Made by a program: the position numbers and the translations under genes. From positions 1,748 through 16,177 of the forward strand of contig PFAV01000054.1 of the NCBI GenBank assembly GCA_002773545.1: DNA of 14,430 nucleotides, in the 5' to 3' direction. Of this stretch, positions 1 through 5,913 are shown piece by piece. This DNA comes from a bacterium (Candidatus Gribaldobacteria) CG10_big_fil_rev_8_21_14_0_10_41_12 (GTDB lineage: Bacteria > Patescibacteriota > Minisyncoccia > Minisyncoccales > CG1-02-41-26). Position 1 is the stretch's first letter. Each line of letters opens with the position of its first letter. The notes under the pieces were generated by a model. That model ran no database searches and was not told where the DNA came from. It saw only the letters and a program-made list of their open reading frames with translations.

Positions 1-5
1 CTCTT

Positions 6-1016
6 ATGGCTAACGGTTGGCAGACGCAAGACATTGAAGGATGTTTTAATGTCGCCAACCTTTCCGCTCCGATAGAGCAGGATTTAAACCTTTCAACCAA
101 AGCGCCAATAAAAATATGGAAAATTATTATAGCTTCTTTGGTTGCTTTGGCAATTATCGGGGGTGGAGTTTATTTTGCCACTCAAAAACTTTTCAATTCA
201 AAAGAGGTGCCTAAACTACCCAATGAACAGGCACAGCAATTACCAGAAGAAACAGTATCGTCTACACCAACACAGGAACTCCCTGTGGCGGTTACCACTC
301 TGGATTGCAAGCAGGACTTTGATTGTTTCATTCAAGCTTCACAAAATTGTAAGTTAGTAAAAGTTAATTATACCGCAACCATTGATCTTTTCGGAGTTAA
401 ACAGACAACTGAGTCGTTTTTTGAAATTAAAGGGAATGAGGCAGGCAAATGTAATTTTTATCTACGAACAGAAAAAATAGATTTAGCGTTCCCCGCCAGC
501 GTACCGCCGGAAGTGATCAGCCAGCAAAAAGATATGTATAAAAAACTGGAAGGTAGAGCAGGAAGCTGCGAATTCATTACAAGCGACTTAACCGCAATGT
601 TAACAAGGTGGAAACAAGGCAACTTTTCAGCCGGAGACTTACCAGCGAAATGCCAAGGAACATATTTTAAGCAACCCTCTCTAGGAGAAAAACAAGAGGT
701 TAATTATGCAGATTGCGGATCTTCTGATCTTTGTTTTTCTGACTATGTCAAAACATGCGCGCCAGCAAAAGTAATAATTAGCAACCAAGGGTTAACTTAC
801 ATAGAAACGATTGAAGGATATGAAGGAAGCGACTGCATATTAACCTTGGTTTACACAAAATTTCCTGTACCGGGTTTTGTTGGGGAAAAAATGACTTGTA
901 AAGTTCCTAAATCAAATCTGGCAAACTTTAAGGACTATTTGCAAGGAGAAAAAACAATGAAGCAATCTTGCGAAGGTCCTTTAATTGATTTAATAATTCA
1001 AATGGGAGCAGAATAA
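6..1016 (+). CDS. Membrane-anchored protein with two six-cysteine extracellular modules
   Basis: No named family recognised. The 336-residue product has a short N-terminal segment, one membrane helix at about residues 38-58 and a proline/threonine-rich linker at about 68-95. The rest is a cysteine-rich part, presumably outside the membrane. Twelve cysteines fall into two sets of six: C101, C107, C115, C149, C188, C216, and C237, C243, C251, C277, C298, C322. Both sets begin DC-x5-C-x7-C with similar residues (DCFIQASQNC against DLCFSDYVKTC), so the module is tandemly duplicated and probably disulfide-bonded. The reading frame is open to the left edge, so the true start may lie upstream; no SD is visible before the ATG at 6. 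Binding or adhesion at the cell surface is only a guess. Confidence 0.75.
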   Translation: MANGWQTQDIEGCFNVANLSAPIEQDLNLSTKAPIKIWKIIIASLVALAIIGGGVYFATQKLFNSKEVPKLPNEQAQQLPEETVSSTPTQELPVAVTTLDCKQDFDCFIQASQNCKLVKVNYTATIDLFGVKQTTESFFEIKGNEAGKCNFYLRTEKIDLAFPASVPPEVISQQKDMYKKLEGRAGSCEFITSDLTAMLTRWKQGNFSAGDLPAKCQGTYFKQPSLGEKQEVNYADCGSSDLCFSDYVKTCAPAKVIISNQGLTYIETIEGYEGSDCILTLVYTKFPVPGFVGEKMTCKVPKSNLANFKDYLQGEKTMKQSCEGPLIDLIIQMGAE

Positions 1017-1056
1017 AATAAATTCTGACTTTTTTCGACAAACGCTACCATAATCA

Positions 1057-1089
1057 AAAATCCCCGGCGCTTTATGTGTAGGGGATTTT
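1057..1089. terminator. Bidirectional terminator-like hairpin between converging genes
   Basis: A 9-bp perfect stem, AAAATCCCC (1057-1065) with GGGGATTTT (1081-1089), encloses a 15-base loop. It lies between the plus-strand gene ending at 1016 and the minus-strand operon ending at 1155. The U-run is the stem's own TTTT on either strand, so it could serve both; the long loop makes it a moderate rather than an ideal terminator. Confidence 0.5.
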
Positions 1090-1115
1090 GGTTTATTTAA
1101 AAAAATATAACCAGA

Positions 1116-1143
1116 GATTCTTCGCCTGCTGGCTCAGAATGAC
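1116..1143 (-). repeat. Half copy of the 62-bp palindromic repeat
   Basis: The 28 bases from GATTCTTCGCC to CTCAGAATGAC are identical to the right half of the complete element at 9483-9544. They are also the reverse complement, nearly base for base, of the left half of the element inside rsmA at 8904-8965. This copy lies just beyond the end of the minus-strand operon. Confidence 0.8.
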
Positions 1144-1154
1144 GGAAAGCCAAA

Positions 1155-1352
1155 TTACAAGCCCAGGCCGTTGCCGGTGATGGTTTTTATAAACGAGGGA
1201 ATGACGAACAATAGAGCGATTAGGGGTAATATAATGAAAGCGGCGCTAGCAATTAAGGTAATTAAAAAATATTTGCGGGTTTTTTCCACCGACTTATAAA
1301 TGGCGTCAATTTTTGCCTTCTGCTCGGCTAATTTTTGTAAAATTTCATCCAT
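1155..1352 (-). CDS. Small membrane protein, last gene of a CPR-type operon
   Basis: A 65-residue protein. A charged amphipathic helix (about residues 1-28, with an EQKAKIDAIYKSVEKTRKYF segment) is followed by one or two closely spaced membrane helices at about 29-57 and a short glycine-rich tail. I know similar short proteins only as hypothetical proteins of Patescibacteria; function unknown. It starts 30 bases after the stop of the 184-residue gene on the same strand, so the two are likely co-transcribed. The gap holds a small GTTGAC/GTCAAC inverted repeat (about 1361-1379). No SD is seen before the ATG. Confidence 0.7.
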   Translation of the reverse strand: MDEILQKLAEQKAKIDAIYKSVEKTRKYFLITLIASAAFIILPLIALLFVIPSFIKTITGNGLGL

Positions 1353-1382
1353 AAAATCGTGTTGACACCAAGCGTCAACGGC

Positions 1383-1937
1383 TTACTCTTTACAGCAGTC
1401 AATGGCTTTTTTGACTAAGTCGCCGAGCTTGCCCCAAACAGTTTTTTTCTCTTTGTCGTGAACATTAAGCGCTCCATCATCTATTTTTTTGACATCGTCC
1501 ACACTAATCAATTTTTTGGCTACGCCCCAAAACAAAGAATACAGCTGAAATGATTTAGCGAATAAATCCTCGGCTTCGGCTTTTTTACTCTGGCCCAAGG
1601 CCTTAGTGCCCACCTCCATCAAACGCATTGAGGCGGCCAGCAAGTGTTTTGAGATGCACCAAACCTCGCCTTCATATTCTTTAATAATCTTTCCCAGCAG
1701 TTCTTTGCGCATTTCCCGCGCCTCTTTAAGCAGGTCAAAATACTCTGGCTTGCCTGTTTTCTCGGCGGTAAAGAAAAAATGCTCTTCAATAGAAACAAGA
1801 TTCATGATGGCTATGGACAAGTCCTCGTCCGAAGACAAGTCCAGCATATTTTGCTTGCTCTCTTGCGCTTTTTTAATAAATTGATCAATTTTTTCTTGTT
1901 CTAACATAGTTTTTGGCCGGGGTCTGACCCCAGCCAT
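1383..1937 (-). CDS. Conserved helical protein of unknown function
   Basis: A 184-residue, probably soluble, almost entirely alpha-helical protein without signal peptide or membrane helix. A central stretch (LVSIEEHFFFTAEKTGKPEY, then GEVWCISKHLLAASMRLMEV) matches, from memory, a hypothetical family found only in CPR genomes; no function is known to me. The ATG at 1937 lies 4 bases after the stop of the preceding CPVC gene, which suggests translational coupling. The first ten residues (MAGVRPRPKT) are encoded by a 13-bp palindrome and its flanks, so the ancestral start may be the next ATG at 1907 (MLEQEKIDQ), which has no SD. Cysteines occur at the C-terminus (DCCKE). Confidence 0.75.
   Translation of the reverse strand: MAGVRPRPKTMLEQEKIDQFIKKAQESKQNMLDLSSDEDLSIAIMNLVSIEEHFFFTAEKTGKPEYFDLLKEAREMRKELLGKIIKEYEGEVWCISKHLLAASMRLMEVGTKALGQSKKAEAEDLFAKSFQLYSLFWGVAKKLISVDDVKKIDDGALNVHDKEKKTVWGKLGDLVKKAIDCCKE
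1919..1931. repeat. GGGGTCTGACCCC palindrome at a gene start
   Basis: A 13-bp palindrome (GGGGTC-T-GACCCC) lies within codons 3-7 of the minus-strand 184-residue gene. I recall the same short palindrome as a scattered motif in CPR and other genomes; that is recollection, not shown here, and it occurs once in this window. Confidence 0.5.
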
Positions 1938-1941
1938 TATT

Positions 1942-2457
1942 TTACTTGCACTTGCTTAAAAAATATAAAATAACGCTGGCGATTGCTAAAAAACCAATAG
2001 GTATAGCTACTTTCTGATAAGGAAAGTAAACCTTGCCTTGATTTTTTTTCTTTAAGTAGTTATTAAATTTAACTGCCAAAGCAAAAACAATCGTGCCCGC
2101 CATAATGCCGAATAAAAGCTTGTCAATGCCCCAAATCTTATTATAAGGATGGCCGATAATACCAGCGAAATACAAGGGGAAAATCACAACTCCATACCAA
2201 ACTAAAGTAATCAGTAAACCGATTTTCGTCTTCTTAATGGCCGGCTTTTTCTTAATCAGCCAATACCAAAACCACAACAACGACGAAAACAAAAGCCCGC
2301 CTAACCAAACGCCGGTAATTAAGTCATCAATGCCTAGCCAGCGGCAAAGCCCCACGCCCGCAATCGCCCCCATAGCGCACACCGGGCAAACAGCTTGAGC
2401 TTGACTTGCCGCCAACAAACCAATGGCTGGAAAAATAATTAATAAAAATTTTTTCAT
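1942..2457 (-). CDS. Polytopic membrane protein with CPVC motif
   Basis: A 171-residue protein. An N-terminal signal or first membrane helix (residues 4-22, ending SQAQA) is followed at once by the CxxC pair C24-P-V-C27. Then come the segment CRWLGIDDLITGVWLGGL and membrane helices at about 48-68, 79-101, 111-131 and 150-167; the C-terminus is KCK. The CxxC on the outer face suggests a thiol-redox or metal-binding role, but this is not DsbD or VKOR in any way I can show. I have seen the CPVC...LGIDD pattern as a conserved hypothetical protein of CPR. First gene of the minus operon, 4 bases before the helical protein gene and divergent from yraN across 58 bases. Confidence 0.75.
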   Translation of the reverse strand: MKKFLLIIFPAIGLLAASQAQAVCPVCAMGAIAGVGLCRWLGIDDLITGVWLGGLLFSSLLWFWYWLIKKKPAIKKTKIGLLITLVWYGVVIFPLYFAGIIGHPYNKIWGIDKLLFGIMAGTIVFALAVKFNNYLKKKNQGKVYFPYQKVAIPIGFLAIASVILYFLSKCK

Positions 2458-2466
2458 TTTAAAGAT

Positions 2467-2495
2467 ATTTTAATACTTTTTTGATAAATAGGCAA
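2467..2495 (-). promoter_or_regulatory. Candidate promoter of the CPVC operon
   Basis: On the minus strand TTGCCT (2495-2490) is followed after 17 bases by TAAAAT (2472-2467). Only 9 bases then separate the -10 box from the ATG at 2457, which leaves no room for an SD. It overlaps the divergent yraN promoter. Confidence 0.5.
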
Positions 2496-2508
2496 ATTCT
2501 GCTAAAAT
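2481..2508 (+). promoter_or_regulatory. yraN promoter, leaderless arrangement
   Basis: TTGATA (2481-2486), a 16-base spacer and TAAAAT (2503-2508) with an extended TGC before it. Seven bases later comes the ATG at 2516, so transcription should begin at or next to the start codon. No SD is possible. Confidence 0.65.
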
Positions 2509-2515
2509 TACTACA

Positions 2516-2887
2516 ATGAGCAACCAATCTTTGGGTCAAAAAGGCGAGGATATAGCCGTTGAATATCTGCAAAAAAACGGCTACGCAATTTTAAGCCGCA
2601 ACTTCCGCTATAAATCATTCGGCGAGCTGGATATTATGGCCAGCAAAAAAGGTAAAATTGTTTTTGCTGAAATTAAGACCATCAGGGCTCGGCCTAACTT
2701 CCAGCCCGAAGACCAAATCACTGCCAAAAAACAAAACCAGTTGCGCAAAATGACGCAAATTTATCTTTCAGCCAAAAAGCTGCCAGCAGATACGCCCCAA
2801 CAAATTGATATCATCGCCATTGAGCTTGACAAAAACGACGATGTTGTCGCCCTGCGCCACCACCAAAACGCCATTGAGGATTGTTAG
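2516..2887 (+). CDS. yraN: YraN / UPF0102 family nuclease-like protein
   Basis: A 123-residue protein of normal YraN length. The family hallmarks are present: GQKGEDIAVEYLQKNGY at residues 7-23, RNFRYKSFGELDI at 28-40, and VFAEIKT at 49-55. Together they give the PD-(D/E)xK-type pattern E37/D39...E52-x-K54. Family members resemble Holliday-junction resolvases and are thought to act on DNA, but their physiological role is not settled. The first ATG after the -10 box is used. It is expressed as a single gene, divergent from the CPVC operon and 29 bases before the methyltransferase, which has its own promoter. Confidence 0.9.
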   Translation: MSNQSLGQKGEDIAVEYLQKNGYAILSRNFRYKSFGELDIMASKKGKIVFAEIKTIRARPNFQPEDQITAKKQNQLRKMTQIYLSAKKLPADTPQQIDIIAIELDKNDDVVALRHHQNAIEDC

Positions 2888-2901
2888 AATTCGCGTCTTT
2901 A

Positions 2902-2910
2902 TGCTAAAAT
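2902..2910 (+). promoter_or_regulatory. Extended -10 promoter of the methyltransferase, leaderless
   Basis: TGCTAAAAT (2902-2910) is identical to the yraN -10 region. Six bases (AAAAAT) separate it from the ATG at 2917, so the mRNA should start at the start codon. No convincing -35 box is seen, as is common for extended -10 promoters. Confidence 0.6.
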
Positions 2911-2916
2911 AAAAAT

Positions 2917-3894
2917 ATGATTACTAAACATAAAATCATCATTGGCGATGCCAGAAAAATGGCTGAAATCCCCGACGAATCAACACACCTCGTCATAACT
3001 TCTCCGCCCTATTGGCAATTGAAAGATTATGGTAACGACAACCAGATAGGCTTTGACGATACTTACGAAAATTATATTAATAACCTCAATCTTGTCTGGC
3101 AAGAATGTTTTAGAGTGCTTCACAGGGGCTGTCGGCTCTGTATTAACATTGGAGATCAATTTGCTCGGGCAATTTATTACGGTAGATACAAAATTATACC
3201 CATTCGTACTGAAATCACAAAATTTTGTGAAAAAATCGGCTTAGACTATATGGGCGCCGTAATTTGGCAAAAGGTTACTACCTGCAACACCACAGGAGGC
3301 GCCTCAATAATGGGCTCTTATCCTTATCCCAGAAATGGCATTCTTAAGCTGAACTATGAATTTATTTTAATTTTCAAAAAACTTGGCGGCGCCCCCAAGC
3401 CAAGCAAAGAAATAAAAGAAAAATCGCGGCTCACCGCGAAAGAATGGAACGAATATTTTGTCGGACACTGGAATTTTCCGGGAGAAAGACAAGACAAACA
3501 TTTAGCTATGTTTCCTCAAGAGTTACCCAAACGGTTAATAAAAATGTTTAGTTTTGTCGGCGACACGGTCTTGGACCCATTTCTTGGCTCTGGCACAACC
3601 TCTCTGGTTGCTGGAGGTTTAGATAGAAATTCCATTGGTTATGAAATAAACAAAAAATTCCTGCCGCTAATCAAAGAAAAATTAGCAATTAACAACAGAA
3701 TTTTTAATTCGGACAATAGTTTTGAAATTTTTGAACAACCAATCCAAATAGCTAATTTCCAAAACGAAATTCAAAGATTGCCTTATATTTTTGAAGACCC
3801 CCTGAAACTCAACAAAAAAATTGACCCTCGTCAATTCAATTTTAAGTCAAAAATAACTGCTATTTTCAATCAATTTCCCCAAGAAATTTTATGA
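2917..3894 (+). CDS. Type II DNA methyltransferase, beta class, N4-cytosine type
   Basis: A 325-residue SAM-dependent DNA methyltransferase. Catalytic motif IV is TSPPYW (residues 28-33); the S-P-P-Y form with W is typical of N4-cytosine enzymes. The SAM-binding motif DPFLGSGTT is at 220-228. Catalytic motif first and SAM motif last is the beta-class order. The variable part in between (about 60-200) should hold target recognition. It overlaps by 4 bp (ATGA) with a gene resembling the MjaI endonuclease, and M.MjaI is itself an m4C enzyme for CTAG, so CTAG is the predicted target. The roughly 65 residues after the SAM motif are not assigned. Its job is to protect the chromosome from the partner nuclease. 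Confidence 0.9.
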   Translation: MITKHKIIIGDARKMAEIPDESTHLVITSPPYWQLKDYGNDNQIGFDDTYENYINNLNLVWQECFRVLHRGCRLCINIGDQFARAIYYGRYKIIPIRTEITKFCEKIGLDYMGAVIWQKVTTCNTTGGASIMGSYPYPRNGILKLNYEFILIFKKLGGAPKPSKEIKEKSRLTAKEWNEYFVGHWNFPGERQDKHLAMFPQELPKRLIKMFSFVGDTVLDPFLGSGTTSLVAGGLDRNSIGYEINKKFLPLIKEKLAINNRIFNSDNSFEIFEQPIQIANFQNEIQRLPYIFEDPLKLNKKIDPRQFNFKSKITAIFNQFPQEIL

Positions 3895-4301
3895 AAATCA
3901 AAATTGCTAACAAAGAAATTCGGCAATCATTGAACATTGAAACGCCGGACTTTCCAAAATATGTAACCCAACTTTTAAACTTAGCCAATCAAAACGCGCA
4001 AGGAACGCGGCCAAAAACCGTTGGCCAAATGTCCGAACTAATCCAACTATTTCCCGGCAAAACAATCGCAGAGTGGCAAAAGTGGTATATTGAAAAACAC
4101 CCAGAAGCCATCAAAAACGCCGCCTTTAGATTAGCTACTATCCAAGAAGAAGCAAAAGATATTGACGGCTATATCAATGACGCGGCTGTTTCAATCAAAC
4201 CGGACTCCTATAAAACAAAAATGGCTTTATCGGAAAAAATAGACACCGAAGTTATTTTCTATACAAAAGCAAAAAATGGCATTGAGCTTGAATTTGACTG
4301 A
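3891..4301 (+). CDS. MjaI-like restriction endonuclease, apparently short
   Basis: A 136-residue protein whose start overlaps the methyltransferase stop (ATGA). The N-terminus (IRQSLNIETPDFPKYVTQLLNLANQNAQGTRP, VGQMSELI, then FPGKTIAEWQKWY) matches my memory of the MjaI family, which cuts C^TAG. Near the C-terminus, DIDGYINDAAVSIKP supplies D92 and S101-I-K103, a plausible PD-(D/E)xK core with Ser for the acidic residue. From memory the family is longer, and the join between the helical N-terminus and FRLATIQEEAKDIDGY (about residues 76-90) looks as though a middle helix, perhaps with an active-site glutamate, is missing. It could be an inactive remnant. Family assignment fair, activity uncertain. 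Confidence 0.65.
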   Translation: MKIKIANKEIRQSLNIETPDFPKYVTQLLNLANQNAQGTRPKTVGQMSELIQLFPGKTIAEWQKWYIEKHPEAIKNAAFRLATIQEEAKDIDGYINDAAVSIKPDSYKTKMALSEKIDTEVIFYTKAKNGIELEFD

Positions 4302-4314
4302 TTACCGCCAAAAT

Positions 4315-4343
4315 TTGACAATTGGTTTTTGTTTTGCTATGTT
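4315..4343 (+). promoter_or_regulatory. Candidate promoter upstream of the nusA leader region
   Basis: A perfect TTGACA (4315-4320), a 17-base spacer and TATGTT (4338-4343). Transcription from it would begin near 4350 and run through the hairpins at 4352-4381 and 4392-4566 towards nusA. The hairpin directly downstream may stop most transcripts, so the promoter's role is unsure. Confidence 0.4.
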
Positions 4344-4351
4344 AGAAATAA

Positions 4352-4381
4352 GCTCGGTTCGGATGAACGCGAGCCGTTTTT
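4352..4381 (+). terminator. Terminator-like hairpin after the restriction-modification unit
   Basis: GCTCG-GTTC pairs with GAAC-(G)-CGAGC around a GGAT tetraloop (4352-4374): nine base pairs with one bulged G. It is followed by CG and five T. It lies 50 bases after the endonuclease stop and is the likely end of that transcript, or an attenuator if the promoter at 4315 is used. Confidence 0.5.
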
Positions 4382-4391
4382 ATAAATAATC

Positions 4392-4566
4392 CGTTAGTGA
4401 AAACGAGCCATAGGCGAAGTTTGAACTTACGGAGGATTTACCCCAGTGAAGTAATTTTAAGTTTTTTACTAAAAACTTAAAATTAAAATTTGAGTACAAA
4501 TTTTACTTCACGGGGTATAAGAACTCGTAAATTCACTCTCCGCCTGAGGCGGATCATTCATTAACG
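4392..4566. repeat. 175-bp nested inverted repeat upstream of nusA
   Basis: The gene-free stretch 4302-4575 is mostly one folded structure. Outermost CGTTAGTGAA (4392-4401) pairs with TTCATTAACG (4557-4566), with one G-T. TGAACTTACG (4422-4431) pairs with CGTAAATTCA (4526-4535). CCCC(A)GTGAAGTAA (4441-4454) pairs with TTACTTCACGGGG (4503-4515). Inside are two hairpins: a 12-bp perfect stem (4455-4466 with 4471-4482) and a 7-bp AT stem (4485-4491 with 4498-4504), giving a three-way junction. The side arm TCCGCCTGAGGCGGA (4539-4553) is itself a palindrome. It may be a MITE-like element or a structured 5' leader RNA; the sequence does not decide. Confidence 0.7.
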
Positions 4567-4575
4567 ATTTCTAAT

Positions 4576-5871
4576 ATGGACTTAAAATCATTATCTTTCG
4601 CGGTGGCTGAAGTAGCCAATGAACGGGGCATTTCCCAACAAAAAATCTTTGAAGTGATTGAGGAAGCCATCGCCTCAGCCTACAAAAAAGAATACGGCCG
4701 CAAAAAACAAAAAATTATCGCCAAGCTTGATGTTAAAAACGGCGACTTGAAATTTTGGCAAGTGAGACAGGTCGTTTCCCCGGAAATGCTTTTATCTGAC
4801 GAAGATATGGAGGCGCTGAAAGAAAAACGAGCCAAAAGCGATGAAATCATAGAAGAAAACGGCAAGGTTCGCTTTAACAGCGAACGGCATATTTTAATTG
4901 ATGAAGCCAAAATTCTTGAACCAACCATCAAGGCGGGCGAGGAAATAATGCTACCCTTGGAAAGCAAGGAGAACTTTGGCCGCATTGCCGCTCAAACAGC
5001 CAAACAAGTTATTCTGCAAAAAATCAAAGAAGTGGAAAAAGAAGAGGCCTTCAAAGAATTCAAAGACAAAGAAGGCGAGGTGGTTTCGGGCATTGTCCAG
5101 AGAATTGAACCGGGCGCGGTTTTTCTGGACATTGGCCGCACCTCGGCTGTTTTGCCCAGAAAAGAACAAATTTACAACGAGCAATATCGGCCTGGCCAAC
5201 GGATTAAGCTTTTTATTTTGGAAGCCGAGCAAACATCTAAAGGCCCGCAAGTGTTGGTTTCCAGAATTTACCCCAAGCTTGTTTCCAAGCTTTTTGAATT
5301 GGAAGTGCCAGAAATCGGCGCCAAACAATTGGAAATTAAATCAATTGCCCGAGAGCCGGGGCTGCGGTCTAAAGTAGCGGTGGCGGCTTTAGAAGATGGC
5401 ATTGACCCCATTGGCGCTTTAGTAGGCCAGCGAGGCACCAGAATTTTAGCGGTGATTAATGAGCTGGCTGGCGAAAAAATTGATGTAATTGAATGGAATG
5501 AAAAACCAGAAAAGTTTATCGCCAACGCGCTCTCACCCGCTAAAGTGTTAGAAATTCGCGCCATGCCTAAAAACAAGGCCATAGCCATTATCCAAGACGA
5601 CCAACTCTCGTTAGCCATTGGCAAAGAAGGCCAAAATGTCCGGCTGGCGGCCAAATTGACCGGCTGGAAAATTGATATCAAAAGCGTAAGCCAAGTGGAG
5701 CAAGAAATGAAAGAAGGCAAAATGCCCGAAGCAGAAACAGACGAAGAAATAATTGAAGCAGGCAATTTGTCAGTCGGAGAAGAAACAGCTGAAATTGCAA
5801 AACCTAAAAAACCAAGAAAAAAAGTTGCGGCTAAAAAGACAGCAACTGACGAAGAAGCAACCACAGAATAA
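4576..5871 (+). CDS. nusA: Transcription elongation/termination factor NusA
   Basis: A 431-residue NusA, which binds RNA polymerase and nascent RNA and tunes pausing, termination and antitermination. Domain order: N-terminal polymerase-binding domain (about 1-140, beginning DLKSLSFAVAEVANERGIS), S1 domain (about 166-232, GIVQRIEPGAVFLDIGRTSAVLPR), KH1 (about 236-310, with GALVGQRG) and KH2 (about 315-385, with AIGKEGQN). The tail (about 385-431) is first acidic, then lysine/alanine-rich (KPKKPRKKVAAKK); the E. coli acidic repeats are absent. The usual partner rimP is not next to it. The ATG at 4576 has no SD and sits 10 bases after the 175-bp inverted repeat, so expression could depend on that leader's folding. 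A strong terminator follows. Confidence 0.97.
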   Translation: MDLKSLSFAVAEVANERGISQQKIFEVIEEAIASAYKKEYGRKKQKIIAKLDVKNGDLKFWQVRQVVSPEMLLSDEDMEALKEKRAKSDEIIEENGKVRFNSERHILIDEAKILEPTIKAGEEIMLPLESKENFGRIAAQTAKQVILQKIKEVEKEEAFKEFKDKEGEVVSGIVQRIEPGAVFLDIGRTSAVLPRKEQIYNEQYRPGQRIKLFILEAEQTSKGPQVLVSRIYPKLVSKLFELEVPEIGAKQLEIKSIAREPGLRSKVAVAALEDGIDPIGALVGQRGTRILAVINELAGEKIDVIEWNEKPEKFIANALSPAKVLEIRAMPKNKAIAIIQDDQLSLAIGKEGQNVRLAAKLTGWKIDIKSVSQVEQEMKEGKMPEAETDEEIIEAGNLSVGEETAEIAKPKKPRKKVAAKKTATDEEATTE

Positions 5872-5877
5872 CTTTAA

Positions 5878-5908
5878 CAAAGCCTCCCCGGATAGGAGGC
5901 TTTGTTTT
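5878..5908 (+). terminator. Rho-independent terminator after nusA
   Basis: A perfect 10-bp stem, CAAAGCCTCC (5878-5887) with GGAGGCTTTG (5895-5904), loop CCGGATA, then TTTT. It begins 7 bases after the nusA stop and ends just before comM, so comM probably needs its own promoter or readthrough. Confidence 0.9.
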
Positions 5909-5913
5909 ACTTT

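Noticed and set aside
3880..4301. Recoded genetic code (TGA as glycine) as in Gracilibacteria/SR1
   Set aside because: TGA ends both restriction-modification genes at natural protein ends, and no in-frame TGA is seen inside conserved proteins.
4392..4566. tmRNA or a known riboswitch in the nusA upstream region
   Set aside because: No tRNA-like ends or tag-peptide frame and no conserved riboswitch core were recognised; only nested inverted repeats are visible.
5268..5864. 198-codon open frame on the minus strand opposite nusA
   Set aside because: It lies wholly within the strongly supported nusA gene, has low-complexity Ser/Ala-rich content and no recognisable start context.
5902..5913. TTG start for comM at 5902
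   Set aside because: It would place the start inside the nusA terminator stem and add only FYF before the ATG that begins the normal ComM N-terminus.
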